From NCBI GenBank assembly GCA_017431185.1, contig JAFRLP010000112.1:1-6747 (forward strand): a DNA stretch of 6,747 nt, given 5' to 3'. Below the pieces are notes generated by a model. It was given only the letters and a program-made list of their open reading frames with translations, was not told the origin of the DNA and did no database searches. The position numbers and the translations under genes were made by a program. Positions 3,962 to 6,747 of the stretch are shown here, in pieces. This stretch comes from Victivallales bacterium. Its GTDB lineage: Bacteria > Verrucomicrobiota > Lentisphaeria > Oligosphaerales > Oligosphaeraceae. How positions within the stretch are numbered: the stretch's first letter is position 1; every line of letters begins with the position of its first letter.

Positions 3962-6747
3962 TTAAAACCCCTTGGCGGGCTGAATGTTGCGTTCCTGAAG
4001 AAAAGCGCGAAAATCGCGGGCAATCTCCTGCACGGACATGGGCTTGCCCGCCAGACCGCCTTGCTTCAGGAATCTGGTCTGGCGCGGAGTCGCAGCCCAG
4101 TCCAAGGGGCTGGTCGGCTGCTGCTTGCCAAAGGGCATGTCGCAGGGATACTTCTCCTCCAGGACAGAGAGGAACTCCGCAACGGCGGCTGCCACCTCTG
4201 GCAACGCCCCCCTGATGAGCACACGCCCGTCCTGAAGCGAGACGCTTGCGGGAACACCCGATTGCACGCAAACAGCAACCCTGGCGGGAAGCGAGGACAC
4301 TGCGAACTCCCTCCCTTCATCCAGATGCTCTCGGCACCACAGTTTCAGGAATTCACCGATTCTGGCTGCCAGCACCTCAGCCCCTTCCCCCTCAGCCTGG
4401 ATATGGTCATCCCGAAGGAAATCCAGTTTCAGGACCTCATCGACAGAGCATTGCCAACGGGGATTGGCGTAAATCAACTCCATTTTTTCGCCTGGTGAGA
4501 AAATCGTTTCACCCTCCTTGGCATGGAGGGAGACAGCCGGATGGCCAGCCAGACGCAATCCTGACGCCTTTCCCCCAGCAGGGAAACGCAAAGTGACGAT
4601 GGTCTTGTCCATTCGCCGCACCATGGTTGTCTCATACTCAGGAAATTCGTTCGCGTTCCCCAGTATGTCCAGGCATAGAAAATCCAGAGGAGGCACCCTC
4701 CCCAATGAGACTGAATCGTCCTTGACCTGCACAACAGAACCAGCGCAGCCAACCACGGGATGCGCCGTGAACAGCCGTCTCTCCAACTCCAGCGTGGCTG
4801 GCTTTTCCCAAGGGGAGAGATTTACGGCCACCAGGGTGCCTTGCTGTTCATTCCCGTAACGGGCGAGTTCAAGGCCAGAAGAGGCCACGGCCCCCGCCAC
4901 CTGCCGATATCCCATCCGCTGCACCCGCTGAACCTCGCGCAATGCGCGGAACGATTCCTGGCATCCCAATATCTCCGCACTCTGACGAATGTTATAGAGC
5001 AGTCCCATCAGAATCTGGGCGTGATGAAGCCATGCCGACGAATAGCGGATGAGCCTGGGGTCCTCATCTTTCCTCAGGAAATTGCCGTCAAGCGGGGGCA
5101 TGGTGTAGAAGCAGGTGGGCTTTTCGCCATAGAGGCGGACCTGCTGTCGGCGCATGGAGGTGTTCTGGACCGTGAACAGCAATTGCTCCTCATGAATGGT
5201 GTTGTCCACACGGAAGGAGGCGTTGAAACTGGAAAGCTGAAGATGGACATTGGCGGCGATGCCAGTACGCCGTCCCGTGCCATTGGGCATGGTCCTCAAA
5301 TCATCCAGAAGATTCGCCAAGGCAACCACCTGCGGAACGTAGAAGCCTCGCTCGTCAAAGACATTGAGTCCGCCCAGGGAGTTGCTTTTGCGGAACTGGT
5401 AGGGATAGCCGCAAAGGTCAAAGGCGAAGGCGTTTACAGAAGGATGCTGTTCCAGAAACCGTCTGGCCTGACGGCGCAGCCACTTGCCATAGGAGCCGCC
5501 GTCCGCCAGGAAGGCGTGTTCCTGGCACCCCCTTTTCCAATAGTCAGGCCAAGTGTCGATGCCGTTGTACGACTCGTCAGGACCGATCACCGAATCCTGG
5601 AAGAGATTCGCCAGACGCCTTTCGCCCCAGTACGAGATGTAGCATGCTGGTGTGATTCCCGCAGCCTGCACCCGCCGCACTGCCTCCTCCACCTCCTCAA
5701 TGGCCGTGCGGTTGAACTCCGCATCCCCCCGATAGGAAAGGTTGACGGGCGGATAATGGGAGAGCAGTTCCGAATCTATCGACCAGTTTCCCGTGGAACT
5801 CCCTGTGTGGTAGAACCAGCACCAGCCCGCTCTGGCTCGTCTCGCCACCTCGGTGAAGGACCATTTGGCCTTACGGCTCTGGAAAGCGTCGTTCTCCCAG
5901 GTCTTCTCAATGAAGCTGTTGCCCGCCAGGCCAGGGTCCATCTCCCTGTCAATTCGGAAGAAGGCTGGCTGGATGGCGTGATAGCGCTCGGCCAGCCCGT
6001 CCACGCCATCGGCGGGGACGAAGGGAACGACCGCAAACTGATAGTCGGCGCTCTCGCTGGCGGCGAGCGCCGTGCGCACTGTCAGGGAGACGCCGTGCGC
6101 GGAAGGCATTCCCCGCCTCAAATACCCGCAGATGGTCGTGGGAGACAACGCCAGCGCCAGCCCATCCTCCGTGTTCCAGGCGGCTGCCATGGGCAAAGTG
6201 GCGTAGATGCCCTCGACGTCACAAGGACGGAAGGGAGTGACGGAGGGTCGGACAGCCTGACCGTCATAGAAATGAAGCCAGGGAAAACCTGACGTTTTCT
6301 CCAGAGTGACTTGGGGTTGCAGGAACGCGCGCAGGTCGCCCGCCTGCTTCGTCAGATGAAGAGACAGGATGAGGTTGCCGTTCCGACATTCCCATCTCAG
6401 GGATAGTTCTGCGCCGACCTCAGGCAATGGCACAATGAATCCAGAGCCTTCCCTTTTCGTCGGTTGTCCAAGTCGCAGCTTCGGCAGAGCGCAAGGCAGA
6501 TAATCCGCCCGCATTCTGGTCACATTGCCCTTGGCTGCGAAGAGCAGCTCCCGTCCATCCCCGATTTCGAGACGCAGACGATAGTCCCGATGGTGACAGC
6601 GCAGGGGGAATTCCAGAACATTCTCCCGCAAGATTGGCTCTCCCGCGCATACGACCTCCCCCTGCGGCTTCTGCGAATAGGAAGGCGCCTTCGGCCAAGG
6701 AATCAACGGGACGGACGATGGCTGCGGAGTGAAGGCCGAGCGATAGC
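3962..6747 (-). CDS. Large putative TIM-barrel glycoside hydrolase-like protein (5' partial)
   Basis: The minus-strand frame stops with TAA at 3962-3964 and runs past the right edge; at least 928 codons are visible. A TTG at 6706 could be read as a start, but it has no ribosome binding site and the frame stays open upstream (YRSAFTPQPSSVPL), so the true start lies outside. Residues below count from that TTG. About 10-240 are beta-rich, like the N-terminal sandwich of many glycosidases. About 260-600 look like a TIM barrel: GWCWFYHTG (294-302), ITPACYISYWGE (351-362), then NAFAFDLCGYPY (425-436), with D430 a likely catalytic acid at a strand end, and DNTIHEEQ (501-508) offering D501, E506 or E507 as partner. 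About 610-750 form a second beta domain. About 765-855 (VLIRGALPEVAAAVAEFL) resemble the accessory alpha/beta domain of GH20 and GH67 enzymes. I cannot name the family with confidence; DUF6259-like or clan GH-D-like are guesses. It converges on the pseudopilin gene. Confidence 0.85.
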   Translation of the reverse strand, partial: YRSAFTPQPSSVPLIPWPKAPSYSQKPQGEVVCAGEPILRENVLEFPLRCHHRDYRLRLEIGDGRELLFAAKGNVTRMRADYLPCALPKLRLGQPTKREGSGFIVPLPEVGAELSLRWECRNGNLILSLHLTKQAGDLRAFLQPQVTLEKTSGFPWLHFYDGQAVRPSVTPFRPCDVEGIYATLPMAAAWNTEDGLALALSPTTICGYLRRGMPSAHGVSLTVRTALAASESADYQFAVVPFVPADGVDGLAERYHAIQPAFFRIDREMDPGLAGNSFIEKTWENDAFQSRKAKWSFTEVARRARAGWCWFYHTGSSTGNWSIDSELLSHYPPVNLSYRGDAEFNRTAIEEVEEAVRRVQAAGITPACYISYWGERRLANLFQDSVIGPDESYNGIDTWPDYWKRGCQEHAFLADGGSYGKWLRRQARRFLEQHPSVNAFAFDLCGYPYQFRKSNSLGGLNVFDERGFYVPQVVALANLLDDLRTMPNGTGRRTGIAANVHLQLSSFNASFRVDNTIHEEQLLFTVQNTSMRRQQVRLYGEKPTCFYTMPPLDGNFLRKDEDPRLIRYSSAWLHHAQILMGLLYNIRQSAEILGCQESFRALREVQRVQRMGYRQVAGAVASSGLELARYGNEQQGTLVAVNLSPWEKPATLELERRLFTAHPVVGCAGSVVQVKDDSVSLGRVPPLDFLCLDILGNANEFPEYETTMVRRMDKTIVTLRFPAGGKASGLRLAGHPAVSLHAKEGETIFSPGEKMELIYANPRWQCSVDEVLKLDFLRDDHIQAEGEGAEVLAARIGEFLKLWCREHLDEGREFAVSSLPARVAVCVQSGVPASVSLQDGRVLIRGALPEVAAAVAEFLSVLEEKYPCDMPFGKQQPTSPLDWAATPRQTRFLKQGGLAGKPMSVQEIARDFRAFLQERNIQPAKGF

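Noticed and set aside
4760..6292. A 510-codon plus-strand open frame within the large minus-strand gene
   Set aside because: It lies wholly antisense to a longer frame whose protein shows coherent beta-sandwich and TIM-barrel patterns. The antisense protein has no recognisable domain and looks like a by-product of GC-rich codon use.
6704..6706. TTG at 6706 as the start of the large minus-strand gene
   Set aside because: No Shine-Dalgarno sequence precedes it and the frame stays open to the window edge, so the gene is better treated as 5' partial.

Overview
The window looks like chromosomal DNA from a bacterium of the Planctomycetes-Verrucomicrobia-Chlamydiae group, most likely Lentisphaerota (Victivallis-like). 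This is an inference from content: a short pseudopilin with the [11 protein letters not shown] start and a C-terminal H-x(n)-D motif sits directly behind a glycoside hydrolase gene, and large unfamiliar carbohydrate-active proteins are nearby. I see no transposase, integrase, CRISPR array, rRNA or tRNA.

Layout. (1) Bases 1-298: a probable C-terminal tail of a plus-strand gene (stop at 129-131), then a short intergenic stretch with a perfect 10-bp hairpin. (2) 299-1126, minus: an AraC-family regulator. (3) 1127-1204: a compact divergent control region. Two good sigma70-type promoters face each other, and their -10 boxes overlap inside one 10-bp palindrome. A direct repeat that could be the regulator's operator covers both -35 boxes. 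(4) 1205-3112, plus: a GH127-type (DUF1680) beta-L-arabinofuranosidase-like enzyme without a signal peptide. (5) 3149-3892, plus: a prepilin-like protein 36 bp downstream, probably in the same operon. (6) 3893-3961: a convergent gap with an imperfect hairpin. (7) 3962-6747, minus: a large protein, probably a TIM-barrel glycosidase, whose reading frame is still open at the right edge, so its N-terminus lies outside the window.

Likely working model (inference): the AraC regulator senses a sugar or glycan fragment and switches the divergent GH127-pseudopilin operon. The GH127 enzyme would trim arabinofuranosyl or related residues from imported oligosaccharides in the cytoplasm, while the pseudopilin goes to the envelope. 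The large minus-strand protein is transcribed separately, but its fold suggests it too acts on carbohydrate. The most unusual points are the interlocked promoters, the altered acid-catalyst motif of the GH127 enzyme, the enzyme-pseudopilin pairing, and the unassigned architecture of the large protein.
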